NCBI GenBank assembly: GCA_025602905.1 | Contig: JAHLKI010000004.1 | Location: 868,001 to 932,000, forward strand | Direction of reading: 5' to 3' | Source of the DNA: Phlyctochytrium arcticum | Lineage: Eukaryota; Chytridiomycota; Chytridiomycetes; Chytridiales; Chytridiaceae | Length of the DNA stretch: 64,000 nucleotides | Shown here: piece after piece, positions 46,880 through 57,885 of the stretch | Layout: every line of letters starts with the position of its first letter | How positions within the stretch are numbered: the stretch's first letter is position 1 | The notes under the pieces: model-generated | The model's database searches: none | What the model saw: the letters and a program-made list of their open reading frames with translations, nothing else | What the model was told of the DNA's origin: nothing | Position numbers and translations under genes: made by a program

Positions 46880-49800
46880 ATGAGCGGTATTAACACCAGA
46901 TCGAGTTCTGGATTAAGACTCCTCTCTGATACAAATTTAGAGAATCCTTTCGTTACGGGGGACATAACAGGATTTTCTAATGATTCAGAAATCACTGGTT
47001 TTCGTAAAGCGCGAATCGACAAGATCTATAATGAGAATGGTGAGTTAGAAATTAATAACGTTACCTCAATCGCACCGCTCGAATCCACCGTCGAAGACGG
47101 TAAAGTAAACGTTTCATTAGCGATAGATGATAGTCGTCTTCATATTTCTCCAGAAGGGGAGTTGACCAGTCGTGATATTGCTGTGGAGTTTCCATTAAAT
47201 ATCTCCAATGACGAATATCGTCTTGCTCTGAATTATGATTCGTATTCATTATGTATTAATCAAGAAAATGAATTATCGGTTGTTCAACGACCGATAAACG
47301 TAGATTCTCCGTTATTCATAAATGATGACGATAAGATTGAAATTCGGTATACAAGTCATTTCAATGATGATGAAGGCCTGTTTGACCTCGATGGCTCGAT
47401 TTTCAAAAAAGGTTTATCGCTCAAGATAAGTGACCCTTTGTATTTCGACGGATTCAATTCACACAAGTTATCTTTATCGATAGATAGCAGTCTGGAAATA
47501 GATGATGGTGAGTTGAAAGTTAAAGAAAAAGATTATGAGTTCCCGTTATATCGAGACGATGAAATAGTAGGTGTTCATCTTCATCATCCGTTGTTTATTT
47601 CAGAAAATGGAATTTCTCTTAATGCAATACCACCTTTCACGACAAATGAAGAAGGTGCGCTAAAACTGAACATTGACGAAGATACACTCGAGATAAAGGA
47701 TAGTAAACTTACCGCAAAAAACCAAGACGCGACAAAATTGCTAAAAGGTGCTGGAGCGATAAGTGTTTATACTGTAAGGATCCTCTTGAAAGTCTTAAAG
47801 GGGCTATTGTTAAACTTGATGTTGATCCCGAAAATTTCCAAGAAACTGGTGGGAAACTCGCATTTCGCTCGACAGGTATTGGAGAGATTCCGTATGATTC
47901 CGGGTTGTCTTCATTGCGACGATCGGATACTTTCAAATATAACGAAACATTAAGTGAGTTGAATGTTGGGCATGTTGTCCTATCGCAGAATTTCTCACCA
48001 GATAGTAATGAAGCGGTAACTTCAGGATATGTTGAACAATTATACCAAAGCGGTTCTGCGATAGATATCAGCGGAGTTTTGAATGGTCGACGAGAGATAT
48101 CAGTTCGAACAGATGCTTCTTTATCGATAGATGTGAATCAAGATATGAGTGTGAATCCATCAGCATTTGTGAATAATCAAAGTATTCGTGTTGATGGATA
48201 TGGGAAAATTTCCTCTGGATTGCTTTTCCAGTCAATTAACAATCTCGGAATTAAGAATGGAAATGAACCCTTCTTAGATTTGCACTGTTCAGGGAATCTT
48301 GAATTTGATGGATCTGTGTGTTGACAGATACTAGAACATTTTCCAATGGGTTACATGAGAACAGTTCCAATCAGGTCGAGTTAGATTTAACTGTTGATAG
48401 TGCTCTCTCAATGAATTCGACAAAAACGCATATTACAGAAAATCTAACTGCATCAAACGGAGTAAAACGCGTGGGTAATTCAATTCAAGGAGCCTATGTA
48501 GGAGGAAATAATATATCAATATCGGGAAACACAATTTCATGCACACTCGAAATACCCGAACAAGAAGTTCAAGAACCGTATATATCTGGGAATGCAGGTA
48601 TCGCAGTCGCTGGAAAAAGTATAAGTAATACCATGACAATTTTGCCTGGGGCTGGAATAATCGTCGCTGGAAGTCCCGGTGGTCCCTACACTATATCGAG
48701 TATAGATACATTCACTCAAAAGAAAACGGCTGAAGATCCATCAGAGCAAAAAACCGCCGATACTCCAGAAGAGACATTTAAATCAGGGAGTGGCTCTACA
48801 ATAGTATTGAGCGGGGGACTTGTTGGTGGCTTAGGTGGAGCCATCGGTGGAGTAATATCTATTTTCGGTGGAGGCGCTGGAATCTCAGGAATTGCATCGA
48901 GTGCGATAGGAGCGATAGGTGGGTTATCGGGTGCTGTTACTGGTGGGTTTATTTCTATATTTGGGCACGAGAGGAAGCAAAAGAAAGATGAGAATGATAA
49001 CGGTTTATATAACGAAGATGGCACCGCTTCTCTCGACGAAGGAAGTAATGTAATTATCGCAACATTACCAGATGCTCTTGGATGCGATACAACGCGTCTA
49101 CTATTTGACACACCGTCATCATGTAGTTATCTCGGCATCACAAATGAATACAAAACACAGGCTATTAATTTGGACATGCTTCTTCAATATTCTGATGAGG
49201 TAATTCTTCCAAAAATCGTTTCTACCACATCAGAACTAATTCAACCCTTGCAGGATGGGATTGCCCTTAACACCAGTCTGATAACGGGTATTGAATCGGA
49301 CATTTTGAACAACTATCAAGGGAAAATAACGAATGGGAACAAACTCGATTATTCCCTGTTACAAAATGTTCCAAATTTGTCAGGGTTTGCCACAACATCA
49401 AATATCGCCACGACGTATGTTTCCAATTCGTCACTTTCTACAACGCTTACCGGCTATGTTTCAAATACAAGTTTCGCAACAGGGATGTTAAGCAAGCAAA
49501 ACACCATAACATCTGGTAATAAACTCGATTTTTCTTTGCTATATAATACACCGAATCTTGCACTCAAACAAGATCTAATTACATCAACCGCGAAATTACC
49601 GTATAGTCTGATAAGTGGGTCTCCAGACTTGTCTCCATATCTTACAAGAACTGCTGATCTATCGAGCATCAACGCCACGATCGCTACCAAAGTGGAGAAA
49701 AGTGTTTATGACTCTCGTCAGAATTCTTTGGACACATCCATTGCAACCAAACAGAATACGATCACCAATATTCTGTCACTATCCGGAGTTGATGCAACTT

Positions 49801-52800
49801 CGACAAATCTTCTCACCGATAATTTCACGATCGCACCAATAGGAAGTTTGGTAGGAAATGCTACATACGATTCTACTAATAAATGGGTTACTCTTCAAGT
49901 GGCTGGCCAGACGTATTCTTCAGGTACTCTGACTTATACCATACCTAATCTAGGGCGTTATTGGACGTTACAAGCGGATCTAAACTATCAAAGTGGAAAT
50001 GACGAAGGGTTCGAGATCTCTATCGCAGGATGGAAAGTCGGGTTCTCTTCGTATTACAACCATACGAAAATTTGGTCACCCTCTGGTGTGAATCAGACGA
50101 CCATTCCTCCTTTGTCACTTACAAGGAATGTCTGGCAAACAGTGAAATTGGTATTCACTTATGATAAACTTGAAGTATATGTTCAAAACTTGCTAATAAC
50201 AAGTCTACAGAATACTGCAAGTGGTACTTTGATAAGTGACGTGCCAGTTATAATCAGAGGTCAAAGCGGTGGTTTGACTGCAACCAAGTTGCTCGATAAC
50301 GTAAGTATTCTCCGAAACAGCAATGCGACAGAAACAATAAATTTTTCACCATCGTCTAATAAAATTTCAAGTCAGATCACCGTTCAAGATAATTTCGACT
50401 ATGGCTCGGCCATGCTATTCTCCTCTTCTACTGGATTGAATGGAACGTTATCTGAACAACTGCGTATTCAATCGAATGGTGTTTTCCTCGCTGGAGGAAA
50501 ATTAGTAGCAAGTCAAGAATACGTAACGACTCAAATTGCAGCAATCCCCTTGTCAAATTATACGCTACAGACAACAATCGATAATCTATTAGGTACAAAG
50601 GTGGAGAAAAGTGTTTATGATTCTCGTCAGAATGCAATCGATACATCCCTTGCAACAAAACAGCCGCTTATTTCAAGTTCTTCAAAATTGGATTTTTCAC
50701 TCATTAGCAATGGACCAGATCTTGCTCCATTCATGAATCGAACAACTGATTTGAACTCGATCAATGCCTCGATCGCTACTAAAGTTTCGCAATCGATATA
50801 CGATATTCGTCAGATTACAATCGATACATTAATTGCAACTAAACAATCGACTATTACTAATTCTTTACAGTTTGCAGGTGTTGATGCAACTTCGACTACT
50901 CTTCTTACGGATAATTTCACAACAACACCAACAGGAACTTTGTCTGGTAGTGCTGTACACGATTCTACTAATAAATGGGTTCAAACAAATTCGTCAGGTA
51001 CTCTGACATATACTATACCGAATCTAGGGCGCTATTGGACGGTGAACTCCAGTTTGAACTATGGAAGTCAAAATGATGATGGTATTCAGATTATGTGTGG
51101 TGGGTGGATGGTATATTTCTCATCATGGTCAAACTGGACACTCATCACTTCTCCAGAAGGAACAAGTCCGACAGTTATCCCTCCATTATCATTACCTCGA
51201 GTCACTTGGGCAAATGTAGTTATAAAACTTTTTTACGATACTTTGTCAGTATTTGTCAATGGGACACTAATCACGAGTCATCAAAGTTCCCCTTTGACGG
51301 GAACAGTATCAGGTGTGTTATCGGTTAAGGGCATTTCTGGAGGATTTTCAAATAACAAATATGTCGATAATATTCTTCTCACAAAGGATTCCAATTCTTT
51401 AGAAACATTCAAATTCGCTCCTTTTCCTACAAAAGTATCATCGCAGATTACCATTCAAGACGACAACAATTATGGCTCGTCCATGCTATTCTCTGCTTCA
51501 ACGGGATCGAGCGGAACTTTATCTGAACAGTTGAGAATCTCTTCAAGCCGTGTACAGTATATCTTCCAGGAAGTAAATTAGTTTCAAGTCAAGAATATGT
51601 CAATACTCAAATTGCTGCAATTCCATTAAGTAACTACACGTTGCTCTCTTCATATAATACGAGACAGACGTTTATCGATAATCGCTTTACACCGATTGAG
51701 ACACGCATAGGTCAGTTGAAAGCATTATCAAATCTTGACACAATTGACTTGTCGACTTCCCTAGTCACCGGTATTCTACCAATCAATAAGGTGAATACTT
51801 CCACATTACAACCTTTAATCGATTCCTCAAACGCCGCTTCAATTAAGACTATTTTAGGCTTGTCATCTACGGCATCAACTGGAACTATTGAATATGCTAA
51901 TATTCTCAACAAACCTGCATTTGGTTCATTGGCCTTGAAAAATTCAGTTGACCTAGCGACATCTGATGTAGTTGGAAATCTCGCCTGGGGCAGAATAACC
52001 GACGTACCGAATTATGTTCTTCAAACTGTTTATGATCTTCGAATGGGTCAATTGGGATCATTGGCAAACAAGTCAGTGATAAATTTGGCTGCAGATGTGA
52101 CAGGGCTTTTGCCTATTGCAAATGTGAATATCGGGTCTGCCTTGAACCTTGACAACTTTCCAAGTCCAACTGGGATTACGACCGAACTTGGAGGCACTGC
52201 TCCGATAATCAATCTAGAGATAAATTTTCACGCGTCTAACAAAAATACTGCGTATACAGGGTTGGCTTTTCGGCTAGACGCTAGAGGTTCGGGTTCGTTC
52301 GGGTTTTTTTCGCGACCTTCTAGTTCCAATATAGAGACACAATTGGTCAATATCTCCGACCTTGGTCTTCTCGATATTTACTCGACTTCCGATAATGCAC
52401 TTAAAGTCGCTGGTGGAATGTCTGTTTCTAAATGGATTACGATGGGTGGCGGGGCTTCTGCTGAAGGCTTGTTAAACAAGGAGGATTAATTTTTGAATAT
52501 CGAACAGGCGGCTATAAACATTTTATTCGGTCGAGGCATCATGGAAGTCAAATCTTCACAAACGCTATCGATTTTTACATCAATACAAGTAATACTGCAA
52601 CAGGATCTAGTTCAGTATCAGTGGGAAACATTAACGCATTTACGATAGACGCAACCTGTATATTTGTTTTACCCACAACTGAAGCGACCGGTATCGATAG
52701 CGGGGCTCTCCGAGTATCTGGAGGAGCAAGTATTGCTAAAAAATTATATGTAGGAGGGGATGTATTTGTGGCAGGAAATTCCGTTGTTTCATCACGGAAT

Positions 52801-53707
52801 GGAAAGCAATCTCTACACGCCAACCTTACAAGTCTGACGAGTGCGACACCAACCTTACCGAGTCTTACAACAACGGGCGATTTAACCATAGGTGGGTCAT
52901 TCCTCAATATGCCCACAGGATTTTCACAGATAAATCTAGGAAATATGTACATTCGAAATACCCCGAGTCATACCAGCGGGGATTTTCATATTTTTGATTC
53001 TATCGCCAATAATAGCATTTTGGGTTGGTATAATTCGTCTTTAACGCTTAAACTGGGAGGAATCGGTGGTGCTTCCACTATAAAGACGGACGGTCCTATC
53101 GATTTTGGGATTAGTAGTATTAGCACGCATGTACTGTAATACAAGCGAATTTTGTTGGCAATGTTCTTAAAATTAAAAATAGAAAAGTAGACGGTTACTC
53201 CACGATTCAATTCGAGAATAACAACTCGACCGTCTCGAGTTATATTGGTGTTGGTAATACTTCAACCGCTCCTCCATACCAAAATATGATGTATATTAAA
53301 GCAGATTCGGGTCTATTTCTTGATACCCCAAAAGGCGGGGAATTGACTCGTCCTGTCGCTTCGTATATATGGGATAACGCTGGCTGGCCGACGACGGGCG
53401 TTGTAGCCCAATTTTCAAAGGTTTTTGCAATTAGTCGAGCGGTACAGATGTATTCTGGTGTTATCTCTCTTCATTCTGATTCCAATGTTGGTGTTACATT
53501 TTCGATTCGAATTGATGGAAATGTTATTAAAACATTCTATTTTTACTGGAATCAAACGGCAGTTACAGTATTACCAAAATTCCTTTCGATTTTATCACAT
53601 CAGGATTATCGACTGGAAATCACACTTTTACTTTGACGTGGTCGCCTCCAAATAATCAAACATTTGATGGAAATTGCCGTATCGATTTGCAATTTATCGA
53701 ATGGTAA
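46880..53707 (+). pseudogene. giant fibre-like protein gene, frame broken six times
   Basis: Homologue of 11570-17407. The shaft-like N-terminus and C-terminal end (FIEW then stop) are both present. Frame is lost at 47770-47776 (TACTGTA), near 48318 (2-bp gain in a GT run), 51553-51559 (TACAGTA), near 52478 (1-bp loss), 53132-53138 (TACTGTA) and 53564-53570 (TACAGTA). In each of the four seven-base cases, removing 5 bp so that only TA remains restores the element A frame. The lectin-like module is present twice (about 49790-50350 and 50880-51430), against once in element A. Confidence 0.85.
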
Positions 53708-53709
53708 AT

Positions 53710-54036
53710 TCATTCTGTTCTAATCTCAAGAACTTCCAATTGATTATTGGAATCAGTTGCGATAATGAAAATGTTTTTACAAATCACTATGTACCCGCTT
53801 CCATATAGGAATTCCCTATAATTCCGTCGATCTTCGGGCAATTTCAATTTCGAACAAATTGTGGCAATCTTTTGAAAAATAAATCGATTATCATTATTGA
53901 TTCTGACGTAGATAAGAACCTTTTCTTTATCGGTAGATTGCATCTGTCCGCATAGTTGTGCGAATGTTTTCCAATTGCTACACGATTTTGTAAGATTGAG
54001 AACAGTATGTCCCTCAATAATTCGTTTGATTGGCAT
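53710..54036 (-). CDS. conserved protein of unknown function (108 aa)
   Basis: Homologue of 11240-11566 with the same length; it ends 2 bp from the fibre pseudogene. The frame is intact. Confidence 0.68.
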   Translation of the reverse strand: MPIKRIIEGHTVLNLTKSCSNWKTFAQLCGQMQSTDKEKVLIYVRINNDNRFIFQKIATICSKLKLPEDRRNYREFLYGSGYIVICKNIFIIATDSNNQLEVLEIRTE

Positions 54037-54307
54037 ATTTTATTTCGTTGATATATACTGTCCTGAACATTGACTTTAAACTGTTTTCTGCGACTGGCCA
54101 CCTGGACGAGCCATTTTAAAGATTGTGACATATAAGAGCGCCTTGAAACGCATCCTAACCATAAAGAAATATTTCAAGAGGAGACGGTCTACACTCCTAC
54201 TAAGAATGCGATAGACCACCAGAAAATCAAAAAGAACAATATCTTTTCCTTGCTGTTTTTGAATTGCGTTTATCACTAACTCATAAAAATCTTCCAAGTA
54301 GATAAAA

Positions 54308-54727
54308 ATGGATGTCTCTCAACTTGCGCGTATCTCCCCAGAGAGAAACGGAGTTTTTCTAATTGAGTCATATAGCCGGGTTGCAAATCTCAAAACACTT
54401 TCATTACCGGATTATGAAAGTGACGATTTGGATGTAACATTTTCGATGACTCTTCCGGAAAATAGGGTACAATCGGTGACTGTTCCATTCAAAGATCTTC
54501 TAGCAGAAGACAGTTCATTAAAAACTGATTTAGTACCAATTTTTGCTAATCCATGTTATACACTGCGAATATCTTTTAAAAAGGGCGATGAAATAATCCA
54601 CCCGAAAGAATTATATATTGAACTCATTATTTTACCCCCTAATGAAACGGCCTCGATTATTCTACTCCATAATTCAGGAGAGCCCCTCGAAATCTCAATA
54701 TGTGATAAAAAGTTCCGTATTTTCTAA
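54308..54727 (+). CDS. conserved protein of unknown function (139 aa)
   Basis: Homologue of 10204-10632, with conserved NGVFLIES, DLLAE, SSLKTDLVP and HPKELYI blocks. It ends with a 4-bp overlap with the convergent 85-aa gene, as in element A. Confidence 0.68.
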   Translation: MDVSQLARISPERNGVFLIESYSRVANLKTLSLPDYESDDLDVTFSMTLPENRVQSVTVPFKDLLAEDSSLKTDLVPIFANPCYTLRISFKKGDEIIHPKELYIELIILPPNETASIILLHNSGEPLEISICDKKFRIF

Positions 54728-54981
54728 TCTTCCTCGTCAACCATGACCCGCTTGTACTTCTTTTTAAAATATTGTTTGTACTTTTCTTCGATTTCTGATA
54801 TGATAATCGAGTTTTCCAGATATCTACTTGTCTCCTCTTCCATATCCGGAATCTGTTTTTTCATGTCGTTCAGATACTCTTTCTTCTTCTCGAGTGAAAT
54901 AATTCTATCGAATATTTCAACAATTCGCTGACGGATCTCATCCATTGGATTATCGCTATTGAATCTATCAAATAGTACCAT
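54724..54981 (-). CDS. conserved small charged protein (85 aa)
   Basis: Homologue of 9950-10207, same length, same C-terminus KKYKRVMVDEED. I use the ATG at 54981, directly after the conserved upstream motif. Confidence 0.68.
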   Translation of the reverse strand: MVLFDRFNSDNPMDEIRQRIVEIFDRIISLEKKKEYLNDMKKQIPDMEEETSRYLENSIIISEIEEKYKQYFKKKYKRVMVDEED

Positions 54982-55029
54982 CTTTAATGTATTCTCAAGA
55001 AATAAAGACTTTTCTTGAAAATGCATTTG
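54982..55029 (-). promoter_or_regulatory. conserved upstream motif, element B copy
   Basis: On the minus strand it reads ATGCATTTTCAAGAAAAGTC then TTTATTTCTTGAGAATA and ends at the ATG. It is the single-copy homologue of 9505-9549 and 9905-9949. Confidence 0.65.
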
Positions 55030-55036
55030 AATGCAA

Positions 55037-55471
55037 TTATAGGAAGTTCTCTTGTTCTTCTAGACGAACATCTAGAAATCCGAAAATACTTTTAATATTA
55101 TCGATCGACAGAGGTTTCAAATAAAAATTAGTTGCACCAGCATCTATCGCTGGTTTTTCGAGTTCGTGACTAGAAGAGAAAGCGATTATTTTTATTGGAT
55201 TTTCGTTTATATCCTTTTCAAAATTTCGAATAAATGAAATTAGTCTAAGTCCGTCAGGACTGCTATTTTTCCTTCCCCCCTCATCCTGGTTTATGAAATT
55301 TAGATCTGTGAAAATCACCTGAATATCTTCGAAGTTGGCATATACGAGATCCATTGCAGTATCGGTATTATGACATATTACAGTTGACAGTTGCTTATAG
55401 AGTTTTGTTATCATTCTTTTAACGATACGCGCCCCTAGGTTGTTATCGTCTACAATGACTACAAACCGCAT
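55037..55471 (-). CDS. CheY-like receiver protein (144 aa)
   Basis: Homologue of 9061-9495, same length. D8-D9, D56, S99 and K119 are all kept (VIVDDN, FTDLNF, IAFSSS, YLKPLS), and the frame is intact although other element B genes are broken. No output domain. Confidence 0.8.
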   Translation of the reverse strand: MRFVVIVDDNNLGARIVKRMITKLYKQLSTVICHNTDTAMDLVYANFEDIQVIFTDLNFINQDEGGRKNSSPDGLRLISFIRNFEKDINENPIKIIAFSSSHELEKPAIDAGATNFYLKPLSIDNIKSIFGFLDVRLEEQENFL

Positions 55472-55513
55472 TAACTTTAATATATTGCAACAAAAGAAAC
55501 GGTATTTCGCGAT

Positions 55514-55921
55514 TCAGGAATCTATTTTTTCGTCTTTGGGTTTTCCTAACTTATTACAACCACCACCACAGATACATAGTGAAAGTCGGGTTCTACGCGG
55601 TGAAGGATCAATCTCTTTATTGCCGTAGAAAGTCCGTGAACAAAACACAATTCCCTCTTTTCGAATCTTTCTTTGAAGGAAGTTTTCAGTATAATAATAC
55701 AGCATGTCTATATCGGGATCTGTATACTTTAACCGAATCCTAACCATATCGTTTTCGTATTTTCGGGTACAGACAGCCCACGTCTCATTTTCCAACCTCT
55801 TGCAAACTTCACGTACAGGATTAATATTATACATTCTTGCAATTGTATTATAGTCATCTGTATCCAAATAATCTAAAATCAGCAATATAACATCGAGAGG
55901 AAGATTGTCAAATAGATTCAT
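55514..55921 (-). CDS. F-box-like protein (135 aa)
   Basis: Homologue of 8627-9019, with NLPLDVILLILDYLDTDDY at the start and NPVREVCKRL after it. The C-terminal half diverges and gains a Cys-rich CICGGGCNK segment. It ends KPKDEKIDS, similar to the end of the neighbouring 71-aa protein. Confidence 0.55.
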   Translation of the reverse strand: MNLFDNLPLDVILLILDYLDTDDYNTIARMYNINPVREVCKRLENETWAVCTRKYENDMVRIRLKYTDPDIDMLYYYTENFLQRKIRKEGIVFCSRTFYGNKEIDPSPRRTRLSLCICGGGCNKLGKPKDEKIDS

Positions 55922-55937
55922 TTACAATTATTAGATA

Positions 55938-56153
55938 CTAATCTATTTTTTCGTCTTTTCGTTTTCGCGGTTGTTGGGCTTTCGCCCCAGCGCACCCCAC
56001 AGGGGGGTGCTGTCGCTTCTTCGGAGTTCCACTTACATATGCATTCATAGATTTGACAAGATCTTCGCCCGATTTAGTACCATCTACTTTGTCGAGAAAT
56101 TTCATCTGTTCTTCCGTCGACATTTTGTCTAACTGTTTTAGCAACTTATCCAT
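55938..56153 (-). CDS. small basic protein (71 aa)
   Basis: A helical N-terminus (LLKQLDKMSTEEQMKFLDKV) and a basic C-terminus ending RKRKDEKID. The segment encoding HPPVGCAGAKA is a GC-rich hairpin (about 55981-56012). No homologue in element A. It may be an element B invention or a truncated relative of its neighbour. Confidence 0.45.
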   Translation of the reverse strand: MDKLLKQLDKMSTEEQMKFLDKVDGTKSGEDLVKSMNAYVSGTPKKRQHPPVGCAGAKAQQPRKRKDEKID

Positions 56154-56220
56154 GTTTTGTTGTTATAAGATCAATTTTATTTATCTCAACGATACAACGA
56201 TATTGATACGTTTGATTTTT

Positions 56221-56232
56221 GTTATATAAAGG
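56221..56232 (+). promoter_or_regulatory. TATA-like box
   Basis: GTTATATAAAGG, about 45 bp before the ATG at 56277. Confidence 0.5.
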
Positions 56233-56276
56233 GCTATCACAAAGTAAAAGAATCATACCAAAATCCAAAATCAAAA

Positions 56277-56489
56277 ATGGACATGTTTGACAAAATGGCA
56301 ATTGTATTGGAAAATATTGTTTCTAAGAATGAGGACATTATTACTCGAGACGGGGAAAAACTAATTTTCCAATCAATCAATATGCTATTATATTTTTTAA
56401 TAACCGTTCTTCCGGAAAACCATGATGATTCATTGGACTCTCTGCGGAAAAAAATGGAAAACGAACAAAGACGACTCGATACTTTGTAG
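56277..56489 (+). CDS. small helical protein running into the terminal repeat (70 aa)
   Basis: Mixed hydrophobic and charged helices (MLLYFLITVLPENH in the middle, possibly membrane-associated). The last nine or so codons lie in the right terminal repeat, read in a different frame from the polymerase-helicase gene that ends in the other repeat copy. No homologue is seen in element A. Confidence 0.45.
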   Translation: MDMFDKMAIVLENIVSKNEDIITRDGEKLIFQSINMLLYFLITVLPENHDDSLDSLRKKMENEQRRLDTL

Positions 56490-57880
56490 GGATAGAATGG
56501 AAGAATGTTTGAATCGGGGATGGATGAAGAGGGGTGACAGTTTTTTGGAAAAGGTGACAGTTTGGTGACAGGTAAAAAAAAAAACTGTCACCACTCGATA
56601 CATGTAGGAAAATAAAAATTTATTAATAAAGTTGTGTAGTGTTTCTATGAAGGGAAAAAAAGGGTGACAGAAATGACAGTTTTTTTGTATGTTTATTATT
56701 TGTATAGAATTTTTATGAGTGAGCAGAAGTTGACAGAACGTGTGAACAACTTCTCACTACTCTAAAAACTATATCCCCAGGGACTTTACCTCAAAAAAAC
56801 TGTCATCTCTGTCACCTACATGTAAAATGGAGGGAAATATATAATGAAAACTGTCTCTCACTCGAGACGTGGAGTAAAAAAAACTGTCACCAAAAGTGTC
56901 ACCTTTTTTTGGGATGATATCGATATGTAGAAGTTGCAGTATCGGGAGATTAAAAAATGACACACAGAGGGGCATAGCAGTATCGGGGGGTGATATCGAT
57001 AATCCTGATGATCCTGATGATCCTGAAAGGATTGCGATAACATCCAGAAATGTTGGATTGGAAGTCTGGGGACTATTTTCGAAAAAAGTCCCCAGACTTC
57101 CAATGCAACATTTCTGGATGATATCGATATCGATAACGAGAGAATGTTATAAAGGTTTGAAAGTCCCGTAAAGGGGCCGCTCCATAACGGAGAAGTCATT
57201 CGACAATATCACCCATCGCTGGATAAGAATGGAGCGATTGGAACAACAAGTACTGGACTTTATCAATTTGGACATATCGGAGGAATTCAAAGCAGCGGAT
57301 AGAATCGTGAAGAAGCATACAGCGGCTCTGGATTTTATCAAGGAAGAGATGAAGAATTTCGAAATAACCAAGGTGTCAATAAAGGATGGGAATAAAATGA
57401 AGACATTATTCTTCAACATTCGAAAAATGAACCGAGTGGATGTGCGGTCTTTACCAATGGATATACGAGACGCCCATATGAAGCCGTCAGTTGTATGGAT
57501 GAGAAATGTTTCAGTAGAGGAATTGGAGGAAGCCCAAGAATCACTGCCAAAAAGGACAAGATTGGAGTAAAGGCTTGTAATAAATCGTTGTAACAAATTG
57601 AAAGTCCCGTAAATGAGCGTATTACACGGTGTAATGAGCGTATTACACCGGTGAAGACTTGTAAATGGGGCGAAGAATATTCTTCGCCGACTTGTAAGGT
57701 GTGAAATTTTGACAGAAGAAATTTGTGAATTTTCTGGAAGTCCCGTACACAGCGTATTACACGGTGTAAAGCCCGGTGTAAAGTCCGGTGTAATGTGGCC
57801 CATAGTTGGAATCTCCCCTGTGATAGTGCATAACCAAATCCCATAGTATATACTATGGGATTTGGTTATGCACTATCACA
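56462..57880 (-). repeat. element B right inverted terminal repeat (1419 bp)
   Basis: Inverted partner of 32741-34191, ending in the 62-bp palindrome at 57819-57880. It has only one full 11-bp unit instead of three. Confidence 0.9.
57229..57570 (+). CDS. terminal-repeat-encoded protein, right copy (113 aa)
   Basis: Same protein as 33086-33427 except Q for R at residue 7. The frame is conserved in both repeat copies. Confidence 0.6.
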   Translation: MERLEQQVLDFINLDISEEFKAADRIVKKHTAALDFIKEEMKNFEITKVSIKDGNKMKTLFFNIRKMNRVDVRSLPMDIRDAHMKPSVVWMRNVSVEELEEAQESLPKRTRLE

Positions 57881-57885
57881 TTGTG
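57881..57885. repeat. target-site duplication of element B (right)
   Basis: TTGTG, one mismatch to TGGTG at 32736-32740. Confidence 0.6.

Larger units (their letters stand above)
32741..57880 (-). mobile_element. element B: integrated polinton-like virus, degenerate (25.1 kb)
   Basis: The inverted terminal repeats are 32741-34191 and 56462-57880. Gene order is collinear with element A but on the opposite strand. Lesions: an in-frame stop in the capsid gene, six frame-disrupting lesions in the fibre gene and an HNH endonuclease beside the integrase. It is inserted in the RNase H region of a copia element. Its replication protein is a TV-Pol-like SF3 helicase fusion, unlike element A. Confidence 0.85.

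Noticed and set aside
48310..48325. Frameshift near 48318 as a fifth transposon footprint
   Set aside because: The change is a 2-bp gain in a GT run with no TA-CAG-TA pattern, so replication slippage is the better explanation.
7379..57880. Classical Polinton/Maverick assignment
   Set aside because: No family B DNA polymerase or adenain-like protease was found in either element; polinton-like virus is the more accurate label.
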